Of a stretch of DNA of 64,000 bases, positions 48,293 to 60,230 are shown in pieces. Under the pieces are notes generated by a model. It worked only from the letters and a program-made list of their open reading frames with translations. It was not told the DNA's origin and did no database searches. The DNA is from Beta vulgaris subsp. vulgaris (lineage: Eukaryota > Streptophyta > Magnoliopsida > Caryophyllales > Amaranthaceae): contig NC_079209.1 in NCBI RefSeq assembly GCF_026745355.1, forward strand, positions 33,140,736 through 33,204,735. Direction: 5' to 3'. The number at the start of each line of letters is the position of its first letter. Within the stretch, counting starts at the first letter, position 1. The position numbers were made by a program, and so were the translations under genes.

Positions 48293-48691
48293 ATGTCTGC
48301 CATACTAGGAAGCTGTTATAACCCCATCGTCCTGAGTGACGATGAAGTTGACGAAGACATTGCACCCGTCGACGATAGAGAATACACTAATCTAGAATGG
48401 ATTATGCGTTGCATCCTGAGGAAAGGAATACCTAGTGATGACGAGGCCATAATAGAACTTGATAGTACTAGGGGCAAAACTAGGGAGGACATTTATCATG
48501 CTTGTTTCAGGTATGAAACTGAAACTGAACCTGAAGAGGATGAGGATACGCGACCCATTAGAAGATCCAAAAGGCAAAAGAAGTACATCGATTATGATGA
48601 GGATGGGGAAGAAGAGGAAACTGATGTTGCAACATTTATGCCTGATCAGTATAAGGAAGCTAAGGATAGGACTAATAATGTAGTACCTTAG
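48293..48691 (+). CDS. Acidic accessory ORF of Tekay-like element (copy 2)
   Basis: 132 residues from ATG at 48293; an upstream in-frame TTG is not needed. Starts MSAILGSCYNPIVLSDDEVD, then an acidic stretch, ELDSTRGKTREDIYHACFR, a basic cluster RPIRRSKRQKKYIDYDEDGE that could be a nuclear localisation signal, an acid run and the tail NNVVP. It resembles 36038-36391 and the truncated 58722 copy. It follows the leader, in the position before gag, and an AG after a T-rich tract (TATTGTAG) just upstream could be a splice acceptor. No known domain. Confidence 0.65.
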   Translation: MSAILGSCYNPIVLSDDEVDEDIAPVDDREYTNLEWIMRCILRKGIPSDDEAIIELDSTRGKTREDIYHACFRYETETEPEEDEDTRPIRRSKRQKKYIDYDEDGEEEETDVATFMPDQYKEAKDRTNNVVP

Positions 48692-48930
48692 ATTTATTTT
48701 ATGTCTCTGGTTAATAATATATAGTATACTAGTTTTATCATAGAAATAATGTTGGATGTTTGACCAACAGTGATAGAGAAATTTTATAGAATTATTGTTT
48801 TAGGAAAATATATTATTATGACATTATTTTATTAAATACCCTTTATGGAAGAATAAAAGTTATTATTTAATTTATATATGAGTGAGTAAGAATTTATTCT
48901 AGGCACGTGATGGGTAAGGAATTTATTCTA
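48692..48930. other. Gap where gag and RT are missing
   Basis: Between the accessory ORF and the RNase H tail there is only ~240 bp, including a duplicated AAGGAATTTATTCTAGGCACGTGATGGGT-like segment (20-base core ATTCTAGGCACGTGATGGGT at 48895-48914 and 48928-48947). Gag, protease and reverse transcriptase are deleted, perhaps by recombination across such a short repeat. Confidence 0.6.
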
Positions 48931-48939
48931 GGCACGTGA

Positions 48940-50630
48940 TGGGTAAAGAACTATGACCTAGACATCCAGTATCATGAGGCAAAAGCAAATGTGGTTGTTG
49001 ACGCCTTGAGTGGGAAATCGAGTCATAGCTTAAGTGCTTTGATAGTCCCTGAGGAGTTGTGTCGGGATATGCAAAGGTTGAGCCTAAAAATTTTAAATCC
49101 TGGGGAAAGTGAGGCAAGACTTAGTACCCTTTCTTTGGGATTGTCAGTTTTCGATGAGATCATAGAGGGTCAAGTTGGTGATGAGCACCTAGATAAGATC
49201 AAGGAGAAAATGAAGCAAGGTAAGGAAGAAGATTTTAAGATTCATGATTATGGGAGTCTAAGGTTTAAAGGGAGGTGGTGTGTACCACAGAAGTGTAATT
49301 ACCTTAAGAGACGTCTTATGGATGAGGGACATAATACTCCATACTCTGTGCACCCTGGAGGTGATAAATTGTATAAAGACCTTAAGGGTATCTATTGGTG
49401 GCCAAACATGAAGCGAGAGGTAGTAGTATGTGTCTAAGTGCCCAACATGCCAGAAGGTGAAGATAGACTATAGAGACCTTATGGGGAAGGTTCAATCTTT
49501 AGATGTTCCTGGATGGAAGTGAGATTCTATTTCTATGGACTTTGTGATTGCCTTACCTAAGACGAGAAGTGGAAATGACACCATTTGGGCTATTATGGAT
49601 AGCTTGAGCAAATCCGCCGTGTTTATACCTATTAAGGAGACATGGAAAAAGAAACAGCTCGCTAAGACTTACATTAAGCATGTGGTGAGACTACATGGAG
49701 TTCCAAAGAATATTATCTCTGACCGTGACTCTAGGTTTCTATCGAAATTTTGGAAAAACGTCCAATTAAATCTTGGGACAACATTGAAATGAGTACAACC
49801 TTTCACCCTGCGACTGATGGCCAGACTGAGAGGACTAATCAAACTATGGAGGACATGTTGAGAGCATGTGCGATTGATTTTCAAGGTAGTTGGGAGGACC
49901 AATTAGATTTGATTGAGTTTTCTTACAACAATAGTTATCATGCGAGTATCAAAATGGCACCTTTTGAGGCCTTATATGGATGGAAATGTAGAAGTCCCAT
50001 TTGTTGGAACGATTTTAGTGAGAATATCGTCTTGGGGACATAATTTATTGAGGAGACCGTTAAGAATGTCAGATTAATCCAGGCTAGAATTCGAGCTGCG
50101 CAAGATAGGCAGAAAAGTTATGCGGACTTAAAACGACGCGAGGATGAGTTTGCCATACATGATAGGTGTTCTTGAAAGTATCACCCACTAAGGGCGTCAT
50201 GAGATTTGGGAAAAAGGGCAAGCTAAGTGCTAAGTATGTAGGCCCATATGAAATTTTAGAGTGCATTGGAAAAGTGGCCTATCGATTGGCACTACCCATG
50301 GAGTTCGAAAAGATGCATGATGTATTCCATATTTCCGAACTTAAGCGATATATCCCTGATGAGCGTCATGTCCTAGAGCCTGAGCGAGTTCAGATCGATA
50401 GTAGCCTCACATACGAGGATAGACCTGTCAAGATTCTCGACAGAAAAGTGCGTAGTACACGCAATAAGGATGTCCACAGCGTGAAAGTCCTTTGGTCTAA
50501 CCACGAGTCTAAAGAGGCAGCGTGGGAAGCCGAAGATGAAATGAGAAAGAAGTATACAGATATATTCCTTGAGGTAAGTTACGAGGGCGTACTCGTTTTC
50601 TTTAAGGGGGGGTAGCATGCGATAAATTTT
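48940..50630 (+). pseudogene. Chromodomain gypsy pol remnant
   Basis: Order: the RNase H end (YDLDIQYHEAKANVVVDALS), the integrase zinc-binding region (HPGGDKLYKDLKGIYWWPNM), the core (MDFVIALPKTRSGND, ISDRDSRF, TDGQTERTNQTMEDMLRACA, APFEALYGWKC), and the C-terminal region (KLSAKYVGPYEILECIGKVA). A chromodomain-like end follows (KVLWSNHESKEAAWEAEDEM). Stops at 49436 and ~49790 and a frameshift near 50160 inactivate it. A polypurine tract (AAGGGGGGTAGAC) precedes the LTR at 50889. Chromodomains direct insertion to modified histones in this class. Confidence 0.85.
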
Positions 50631-50888
50631 GCGCTTTTTGCCTATTTTTATGAAATTTTCATTCATTTGTATGCCTATGTTCGGCAATTCGCACATGTAG
50701 TGCAAAAGAAATAGATTCTCCGCATAAGAAAAAGGTGTTCATAAGGAAAACAAGTGTTTTAACACTGGGAAAAGTGCACAAAGGGCACAATTTTCTTCAA
50801 AACTTTCGAAAAGATGAGTCCAGACTTTTAAAAGTATGTGGGTTTTGTGTCAAGTTCCGGGACGAAACTTCTTTTAAGGGGGGTAGAC

Positions 50889-52170
50889 TGTAATCCCCCA
50901 TAATTTTAAAGGATTTTATAAATATATTTAAGTATTTATATATTTATATTTAAACCCAAATTAGTTTTGAAATGATTTGACTATTTTAAAAGGTTGACTA
51001 TTTTAAAAGTCAAATGAAATTATTTTTCATGGCTTAATAAAATTGAAAATATTTTAATTAAGCATGTTTTGATAAAATTTTAAAGTACTAATATATATTT
51101 AAAAAGAAGTCTAATGGAACTGAGGAACCTAAAAATCCTAAAAGGATAAAAGGAAAAAGAGTCATGTTGATGATTAAAGTCCTAAGCTATTCATCTTGTT
51201 CATCATCAAATTTCATTAAATCTTGTATCTTTTTCCTAAGCCCAAAAGGAAAGCCTTTTTATAAATATCCTAATACCCAATTATTTTTCCCCACACAAAT
51301 TATTTTTCCTCTCTCCTTCACACACCTTTCACGCCATTCACCCTCTCGGTTTTTCTCTCTCCTCTTCGTTCGTTCCTTCGTTTTTCCTCTCAAGCACTTT
51401 TCTTCTTCTTCAAGTAACGTTTCTTCTTCAACAAGAAACGTCACAAAGCCTTCAATTTCACCGTGAGTTGCGTCGTGGTGCTGCTGTCGTAGTCCTTCCT
51501 TGCCGGCGCCTTCTTTCCTTCTCCTCTTTGTTGGTTGTTTTCTTTTCTTCTTCCTCAAGTTTCCATTAAAGACTATATTTTTTATGTTTTCTTTTATTGT
51601 TAATCATAATTATTAGTTTTAATTACTGTTTTATTATGTAATCTTGATTTATATATAGTTTATATTATAAGAAAAATTTCAAATTTGTTATTATGATTAG
51701 ATTATAGTTTTAATCATGAAAACATGAATTTTTAGGGTTTTAATTGCTAGAAAAACTATAGTAGCTTATTAGATACTGTGAAATCGATTTAGAATATGAT
51801 TTTAAATATGTTATATATGTTTAAAGGAGGTTTATTAATTTTTAAAGCTGCTGTAATTTCAGAAAAGGTTTTATTAATGGAGTTTTAAGGGTTTTAAATT
51901 ACTAGTATGATAGCAATATGCTATAAATTACAAATAATTGAAGTTTTGATATTAAAATCAACTTTTAAACGTATTTAGAGGGGATTTTAAATAATTTAAA
52001 GCTATTGTAATTTTTATTTAAGATTATTAATTTCGGTTTTGTTGTTTTCTAGGTGGAGAATATTTCGTACGGAACTTTTAGAGAGTTAAAAGTGGCCTAC
52101 ATGCTAGTTTACACGAGGTACGTACATAATTACGTGCTATGTGATTAGTATCATGTTTTAAGAGATTTTT
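50889..52170 (+). repeat. Tekay-like 3' LTR, right half missing
   Basis: Starts TGTAATCCCCCATAATTTTA directly after the polypurine tract. It has TTATAAATATCC (51259-51270) as likely TATA. It is homologous to 55493 up to the block TATGTGATTAGTATCATG, and breaks at ~52170, where a minus-strand Tat-type fragment begins. Confidence 0.85.
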
Positions 52171-54835
52171 AGCAGCTTGGTGAGGAAGATTAGCGTGCAT
52201 CTGGCAGTCTTTGCACTTTTGGACCATTATCGAAGTGTCCTCCCTCATGGTGGGCCAGTAGTACCCTGCTCGAAGAGCTTTAGCTGTGATAGTTCGAGCC
52301 CCTTGATGACTTCCGCATGCCCCCTGATGTATTTCTCAAAGGACGTAGTCCCTTTCTGGGGGGGTGATGCAGCGGAGAAGTGGGTGAGTGAATGATTTTT
52401 TGTATAATTGTCCCTCGTGGTAGGTGAACCATCGAGCCCGCCTCCGGACTCTTTCTGCTTCGAGCTCGTTTTCGGGGAGGATACCATCTCGAGTAAAAGA
52501 TATGATTTTGTCCATCCAAGTCGGACTTTGGTCAAGAGTGGTTACCCCCCTGTTGATGTAAGGTGCCTTTAGAACTTCCCACATGATGGGTCGAGGTTAG
52601 AGATCCTCTACTGAACTTGTTAATCTCGATAGGGCATCTACTTGTTGATTCTCAGATCGAGGGATGTGAGCTACGGTGAAGAGTAACAGGCCTGAGATTT
52701 CCTCCTTTACCTTTCTCAGATACATCTTCATGCTGTCGTATTCGGCCTCGAACTCCCCTTTCACCTTCCCAACGATGATCTGGGAATCAGAGTGGGCTTT
52801 AAGTTTTTGAGCGCCGACCATTTTGCAAAGTTGGATACCGAGGAGCAGTGCTTCATATCCGGCCTCGTTGTTCAAGTCAATAAAGTCGAACTTGATTGCG
52901 TATTCTGTTCTGTTTCTTTGCAGGTCTAGGATCAAAAGCCCAGCGCCGCATCCTGCTTTGGACGATGACTCGTCGACAAATAAATCCCAGGAACCTTCCT
53001 CGGTAGGCTCAGGCCGGGAATTGCATTCTGCTATAAAGTCAGCCAGAGCTTGTGCATTGATGGCACGTCGGGGCTCGAATTCAATGCCGAAATCTGAAAT
53101 TTGGTTAGACCAGTCAGTCACCCTACTAGACTGATTTTTTCCTTTGATTACTTTTCGGATTGGCTGACTTGTGAGAGCTTTGATGGGGTGCGCTTGAAAA
53201 TAGGGCTTGAGCTTTCGAGTGGGGAGAACCAAGGCGAAGATCATTTTCTCGATGGAAGGATTCTTGGATTATGCGCCTCGGAATACGTGACTTATGAAGT
53301 ACACTGGATGCTGGTTTTTCTCGCGCTTGGCCATAAGGACCGCGCTAAGGGCATGTTCGGATACAGCCAGGTAGACGAAGAGTGTCTCCCCTAGTAAAGG
53401 TGAGACTAACTTGGGAAGGTTCGCTAGGTCGAACTTGAGCTGTTGGAATGCTTCCTCTGCAGATTTATCCCATTCGAATGTCGACTGTTTTAAGGCTTGG
53501 AAGAAATGGAAATTCTTGTCGGCAGATCGAGAGAGGAACCGCCCCAAGGCCGCCATGCAGCCGGTTAGGCGCTGGACTTCCTTGACAGTTCGAGGACTTT
53601 TCATTTCAATGATGGCCTGAATCTTGTCAGGGTTGGCCTCTATCCCCCTTTCATCGACAAGGAACTCGAGGCATTTTCCTCCCTTTACACCGAAGACACA
53701 TTTCTTCGGATTCAACTTCATGTTCTAAGTGTGAAGGGTGGAAAGTGTTTCTCTTAAGTCGGAGACATGGTCTCCCTCCTTTTTTCTTTTGACGATTATG
53801 TCGTCAACATAAACCTCCACTTTTCGTCCGATTTATTTTTCGAACATCTTATTCACGACGCTGGTAGGTAGCCCTGACGTTCTTGAGACCGAAGGGCATT
53901 ACTTTGTAACAATAAACCCCTGAGCTCGTGGTGAAAGCGATGTGCACCTCTTCTTCGGCAGCCATAGGGATCTTATGGTACCCTGCATCGGCATCCATGA
54001 AGCTGAACAATGCATGGCCTGCCGTCTAGTCGACCACCCTGTCGATCTTTGGGAGGGGGAAATCATGTTTTGGGCAGGCTTTGTTTAGGTCGGTGAAGTC
54101 GACGCACATCCTCCAGGCCCCGGTTTGTTTTCGAACTAGGACTACGTTTGCTAGCCACTCGGTGTATTGGCATTCCCGGATGAAACCTGCGGCTAGTAGT
54201 TTCTTTACCTCTTAGGAGGCAGCAGCACTTCTTTCGGCCCCTTGATACCTAAGCTTTTGTTTGATCGGCCTGTACCCCTCCTGGATATTCAACTGATGAA
54301 CCATAAGATGGGGCTCGATTCCCGACATCTCGTCGACAATATAGGCAAACACATCTTGGAACTCATGAATGAGCTTGACGATTTGGGCCCTAATGCTATC
54401 ACGGACTTGCTTGCCGATTCGGACCGTGCGACCCTTTTCATCATTGATACACACTTCTTCGTCCCTGTCGGCTGGACGAGGCCTTTCGTATCGCTTGGGG
54501 TTTTCGGCCGTGTAGAACCCCATGACGGGTCGAGGATCCTCAAGCTCAGGGCACTTTCTCTTCCGAGTCACTTCTTCATCTTTGTTCTTAAGATTGATGA
54601 CGTAGCATTCCCGGGCGGACTTCTGGTCCACGAATAGTCGGCCAACCTTCCCATCGTCGCCCTCGAATTGCAGGAGCAGATGGTATGTCGAGATGACAAC
54701 TTTGACTTTGTTGAGCGTGGGGCGCCCTATAATCACATTATAGGGGAGGCTAGTGTCGACGACAAGGTAGTCGACGACCACATTTCGACCTTCTCCTTTT
54801 TCCCCCATCCGAGTGGGTAGCTTCACCGAGCCGAC
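52171..54835 (-). pseudogene. Tat/Ogre/Retand-type pol fragment
   Basis: The minus strand from 54835 leftward encodes: protease end (VDTSLPYNVIIGRPTLNK), the linker and RT start (GIEPHLMVHQLNI), RT catalytic YVDDIIVK at 53772-53801, and RNase H (53269-53721, then 52597-53244 with LFVDESSSKAGCGAGL, DSQIIVGKVKGEFEA and HIPRSENQQVDALSRL). The integrase zinc-binding segment follows up to 52171. The RNase H of this shape is typical of the Tat clade. GC content is higher than in the neighbours. Stop codons occur after the YVDDIIVK region. It joins unrelated gypsy sequence on both sides without LTRs. Confidence 0.85.
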
Positions 54836-55210
54836 TATGTAGGCCCATATGAGATTTTTGAGCGCATTGGGAAAGTAGCTTATAGATTGGCGTTGCCGCC
54901 AATGGAGTTTGAGAAGATGCATGATGTATTTCATATTTCCCAACTTAAGCGTTATATCCCTGATGAGCGTCATGTCCTAGAGCCTGAGCGAGTTCAGATC
55001 GATAGTACCTTCACAGATGAGGAAAGACCTGTTAAGATTCTCGACAGGAAAGTGCGTAGTACACGCAATAAGGATGTCCACATCGTAAAAGTTCTTTGGT
55101 CTAACCACGAGTCGGAGGAGGCGACGTGGGAAGCCGAAGATGATATGAGAAAGAAATATCCAGAACTATTCCTTGAGGTGAGTTACGAGGGCGTAACTCA
55201 TTTTCTTTAA
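54836..55210 (+). pseudogene. Chromodomain gypsy integrase C-terminus
   Basis: Starts at YVGPYEIFERIGKVAYRLAL-like sequence and runs through FEKMHDVFHISQLKRYIPDE to a chromodomain end (KVLWSNHESEEATWEAEDDM) and stop at 55210. The open frame is intact but lacks everything before. It is over 90 percent like 50230-50600 by eye. It is the 3' end of a second Tekay-like element whose front was lost at the Tat-fragment junction. Confidence 0.8.
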
Positions 55211-55492
55211 GGGGGGTAGAATGCGATAAATTTCGCGCTTTTTGTCTATTTTTATGAAATTTTCATTCATTTGTATGCCTATGTCGGGAAATTTGCACAT
55301 GTTAGTGCAAAAGAAGTAGATTCTCCGCATAAGAAAAAGTGTTCATAAGTAACACAAGTGTTTTATAACTGGGAAAAGTGCACAAGGGGCACGACTTTTC
55401 TTCAAACTTTCGAAATGATGAGTTTAAAGCTTTGAAAGCATTTGGGTTTTGTGTCATGTTTCGGGACGAAACTTCTTTTAAGGGGGGTAGAC

Positions 55493-57997
55493 TGTAATCC
55501 CCCATAATTTTAAGGGATTTTAGAAATGTATATATTTTATTTAAACCCAAATCACTTTTAAAATGTTTTGACTATTTCAAATGATTGACTATTTCAAAAG
55601 TCAAATGAAATTATTTTCATGATATAGTAAAGTTGAAAATATTTTAATTAAGCATGCTTTGATAAAAAGTTTTAAATACTAAATTGTATTGAAAAAGAAG
55701 TCTAAAGGAATTGAGAAACCTAAAAATCCTAAAAAGATAAAAAGGAAAAGAGCCCTAGCGATGATTAACGTCTCGAATTAATTATCATGTTCATCACCAA
55801 TTCCTAAGCCCAACCAAGGAAGCCTTTATATAAAGACCCTAGTACCCAATTATTTTATCCCACACAAAAGAAAAATTTTCTCTCTCCTCCTCCTCAATCA
55901 CACGGCTTTCTCTCTCTCTTTTCCCCTTCCACATTTTTCTTCTTTCTCTTCCAAAGTTCTATAACGTTTCTTCTTCAACAAAAATGTCACAAGCCTTCCT
56001 AAAGTCACCATTTTGCCGCCGCCTTGCTGCTGCCGTGAGCTGCTCCTTTGCCGGCGCTTTTCCTTCTCCTCTTTTGTGGTTGTTTTCTTTTCTTCCTTCT
56101 TAAGATTCCATTAAAGACTATATTTTTATGTTTTCTATTATTGTTAATCATGTTTATTAATTTAAATAACTGTTTCTAATAAGTAATTTCGATTCATCTA
56201 TAGTTTATATTATAAGAAATTTTTCAGATTTATTATTATGATTAGATTTTTAGTTTTAAACATGAAAACATGAATTTTTAGGGTTTTAAATTGCTAGAAA
56301 ACCATAGTAGCATATTAGGTACTATGAGATTAACTTAGTATATGATTTTAAGTATGTTATACATGTTTAAAATAGGTTTATTAATTTTTAAAGATGCTGT
56401 AATTTCATAAAAGGGTTATTTATAGAGTTTTTAAGAGTTTTTAATTACTAGTATGGTAGTCCTATGCTAGGAATTAAAAATAATTTAAGTATTGATATTA
56501 AACTCGACTTTTCAACGTTTTTAAAGGGGGTTTTAAGTACTTTAAGGCTGCTGTAATTTTTATTTAAAGTTATTAATTTTAGTTACCTTGTTTTCTAGGC
56601 GGAAAATATCTCGTAGGGGACTTTTAAAGGATTAAAAGTGGCCTACGGACTAGTTTACACGAGGTACGTACATAATTACGTGCTATGTGATTAGTATCAT
56701 GTTCTAAGGAAGATTTAAATTTTAGTATCATGTATAGGAATCTACTTTGTTCATATATATGTGATTTCTAGTAATTGATTTGCATGTTTTATGCCTTTGT
56801 GCAACATGTGATTTGGAATTTAGTATGAATATTAGATTGTATGTTTGTATGGAATAATTGATGCAAGCATGAAAAGAAAGTTTATTTATTAATTCCCATG
56901 AAGAATTAGTATATGTTATAGAAGTTGAATCATGTTATTCATGTATTCTTTGAGAAGTATTATTTTATTATCTTATGAGGATTGTGGACCTTATTTGGTA
57001 ATTTTACAAGTTATGCCTATATAAAGGTAAGATTATTGTTGGCTAGGTTCAACAAGTAAAGAAAGTTGAGAGTAAAAAGGAATTAAAGTAGTCTTGGATT
57101 GTAAGTTGTGATCACTTGTTAAATCCAAAGATAAAAGAAGTTAAGTTGTGGCTGTCTGATTATTATTTATGTGTTACTTGTATATGGGTGTCATTACAAG
57201 TGATAAAATGTAATTAACGTAAAGATTAACGAGAATAGTTATAGACTTTAGACTGGTGCACGTCTAGAGTTGGACATTAAGGGTTGGAGTACATGGTGGT
57301 AGCCCACCATGGCTTTTCTAGGAATGGATTGATCACCATCCCTCTTTTATTTCAAGGGCTCCTCGATATCGCAGGTCACTCTGGAATACGGAGTCGCGCC
57401 CGTATTTCGCATCAGTAAATAAGACAACTCAGTTCCAATAAGTATTCCATTTAAAGTGAGAAATGATGTTTAGAGTCTAGTTCAGTAAAAGTTATCTGCA
57501 GAGTGTTATATGATTATACTATTATTTATCCCTGCATATTATTGTTTAGTATCATGTTTAGGATTACTTACGTTTGATATGTAGTACTCAGCTTTGCTGA
57601 TTACGTGCTTTGTTTGTGTGTGTGATCATGGCTTTGCCTTATTGGTCATGTGATGATCCTTTTGGTGAGCAGAGTCGGTATAGCATTGACATTACAGGTT
57701 CGCAGATGTGCATCATTGGGAATCTGGAGTGGAGAGTTTGTGTAACTAGCTTAGTTTAATTTCTGTTTTGAGAACATATTTATTTAAGTTGTTTGAGTGT
57801 TAAGTTGGTTGGTTTATGTCCTAAACATTTGTTATTTATTTTGGGTTATAATAAAGTTAAAGTTTAGTTAATGATTTTCCGCTGCAAAATTCTGAATAAG
57901 CCGATACGTTATCACACGGGAGATAATACTTGGGTAATTCTCTACTTGTATATTATAAAAGTATTTTCTAAAAAGAGAGAATTATCGGGGTATTACA
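55493..57997 (+). repeat. Complete Tekay-like LTR (2505 bp)
   Basis: Starts TGTAATCCCCCATAATTTTA after the polypurine tract (AAGGGGGGTAGAC) and ends ATTATCGGGGTATTACA. The ends form the inverted pair TGTAAT/ATTACA. A TATA box TTTATATAAAG lies at ~55831, with the likely R region after it. It is followed at 58001 by TGGTATCTGGGAGC, a primer-binding-like site, so the same LTR serves as 3' LTR of the left piece and 5' LTR of the right piece. Confidence 0.92.
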
Positions 57998-58787
57998 AAG
58001 TGGTATCTGGGAGCTTTAGGTTATTTTTAGAACTTATAGGCGCCTAACTAGCTAACTAGTTATTTGAAGGAAACTTTAGAATTGCTCCTACTTATTCATT
58101 TTGAAAACTTATATAGAGTATATATTTTTTTTGACCGGAAATTTTCTTTTAGATAACCGAATTTTTTTTCGAAAATCCTTATGATTTGAAAAAGAAAAAA
58201 TTTCATTCGAAATTTTTTGTTAGTGTTCGAAATTTTTTTTCGAATAATGATAGTGCTTCGGAAATTTTGTTTTTTTTTTCGAATGTGATAGTCCGAATCT
58301 ATTTTATTACTCGAAAATTTTTAGACACTTAAGTATTATTATTCATAAAAAGTGTCTGCATTATATTTTCATGCCTTTAAGGTTTATATTATTGCATTGT
58401 GAGAATGAGTAGTATAGGAAGGGCATATAGGATAGAAATATTATATGCCTGCATTCAATAGTTAGTTCAACATCATTATATTTTTCTTCCCTGCTGATAA
58501 TGCATTATTATTATTCTTTCCTACTAACAATGCATTATTATTATACTTCCCTGCTAATGACGCATGAATGTTTTTCTTCCCTGCTAACTGTTTATATTTT
58601 CTTGCCTGCTAGATGTTATGATTTCCTGCCTTGATTTGTGTTTACTCTTATTGTTTCTTGTGGGAATAAGTTAAAAAGAGTACTAAGACATCATGGTTGA
58701 TTGTATTGTAGTTCCCTAAACATGTCTGCCAGACTAGGAACCTACAATAACCCTATCATCCTAAGTGACGATGAAGTTGACAAATTC
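57998..58787 (+). other. Leader of a second internal region
   Basis: Primer-binding-like TGGTATCTGGGAGC at 58001, then the leader seen at 47267-48292 without the Tourist MITE. It ends with the start of the accessory ORF (58722-58802: MSARLGTYNNPIILSDDEVD), which is cut by an LTR inserted at 58788, giving a stop after 26 residues. Confidence 0.8.
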
Positions 58788-59952
58788 TGTAACACCCTAT
58801 AATTTCAAAGCGGAAAAGAAAGAAATAATAATAATAGAAGTATAGGACGATGGCGGAAACATCGTCTTATGGGAATGTCACTACTACAAGAAATGCGTCT
58901 AAATATCTAAGTGATAAAAACCAACATAAATAAATAGTATAAATAAATTAAATTGATAGCCAAAAGAGAAAACTAACTCTTAAATTGATATAAGAGTCTA
59001 GGCCTAAAACATCTAACATTTTAATGCTCACAACTTAACCCGAGCCCAAAACCAAATTAAATAAGATTCTCATCAACATAACCTGCAAAAATATACAACA
59101 AATATCCACAATCAGTGGGGAGTAACTAACAGCTCTCCCAGCTTAATTAGGACCCACATAGGAGTTATCAAGCATTAATAAATAAGTCTCAATCAACATA
59201 AAATATCAACTAAACCAAATAACAACGAAACAACTGCTAACAGTTTAACATGGTTAAATAAAGTAAATCATGATTAATAAATTTAATATAAGCATACAAG
59301 ATCCATAACATAAGCCTCCAAAATAATTTAACAAAATATTATAAATAACTTTTGAGAAAGAGCAGAACGCCAGTGGATCGCAACCCACTTCCTAAGGTTT
59401 GTCAGATCGAAATCTCCAGACAACCTATGAGCTTACGTTCCCTACTGCCTGTGTCTAAGAATGACCAAACTCCCGATGCAGGATAGTACCCAGCTCATTA
59501 CTTCCCAACCTCTCGGACGACAATAATTAACCCAGGTAATACCCCTAAATCGCAACCAATGTGGTTGGCATGTTCTTCACCGGGGACTACATCTATCCCA
59601 CTGGATATCTAATCTCAATAAAAACATTTCTACAAATAAATAACTACAATAATTTATTCATCAAATATAAATAATAAGGATGCCCTTCAGGCCTTACACC
59701 TAAAATCAGCAGAAACTAGGATCGCAATCCAAAAGTCTCATTTCAACGATCTTTATTCTCCTCAAAGTAATAGTAGTTATAATACTATAAAATCATTTCA
59801 CCCAACTAAAAAGAATAAACCTTTCTTAAAACATAAATATACACCAAATACACAGTATAATCAGATACTCCAACTACTATACTCTCGTTATCTGAATTTG
59901 GGTACAAGGTTAATTACAACGTTAGCTATAATACCCCCGGTACATAACTCTT
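58788..59952 (-). repeat. LTR fragment of a related family, minus strand
   Basis: Begins TGTAACACCCTATAATTTCA on the + strand, the complement of an LTR 3' end. The interior (ATCGCAACCCACTTCC, GTCAGATCGAAATCTCC) does not match the 55493 LTR. It interrupts the accessory ORF and is cut by the CACTA end at 59953. Confidence 0.6.
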
Positions 59953-60230
59953 CACTAGTGGAAAAAACATCAATTGCTCCGGTTGAAAAGCCCACAAATG
60001 CTCCGTATTTGACCCGTAGCAGAAGCCATACGAGCATTTGAGCGTTTTGCAAATGCTCCGGTTTCAACCGGAGCATTTGGTGTCTCAAATGCTCCGGTTG
60101 TTTAAAAAACCGGAGCATTTGATTGTTAAATGCTCCGGTTGTTAAGGAAAAAATGGAGCATTTGTATCACAAATGCTCCGGTTTTTTCTAAACAACCGGA
60201 GCATTTGCTAGTTTTTTATTTTAAAAAAAA
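59953..60230 (+). mobile_element. CACTA (En/Spm) transposon end
   Basis: Terminal CACTAGTGGAAAAAAC, then about eleven copies of AAATGCTCCGGTT in both orientations, several forming hairpins such as AAATGCTCCGGTTTCAACCG against its complement. In CACTA elements such subterminal motifs bind the TnpA-type protein. The 3 bases before it are CTT (target duplications in this group are 3 bp). The other end is not in the window, so the size is unknown. Confidence 0.9.

Noticed and set aside
51164..51558. Ser/Phe-rich and Lys/Arg-rich ORFs at 41241-41582 and 51164-51558
   Set aside because: Both are LTR leader sequence, repeated in each LTR copy with changing frames and no domain.
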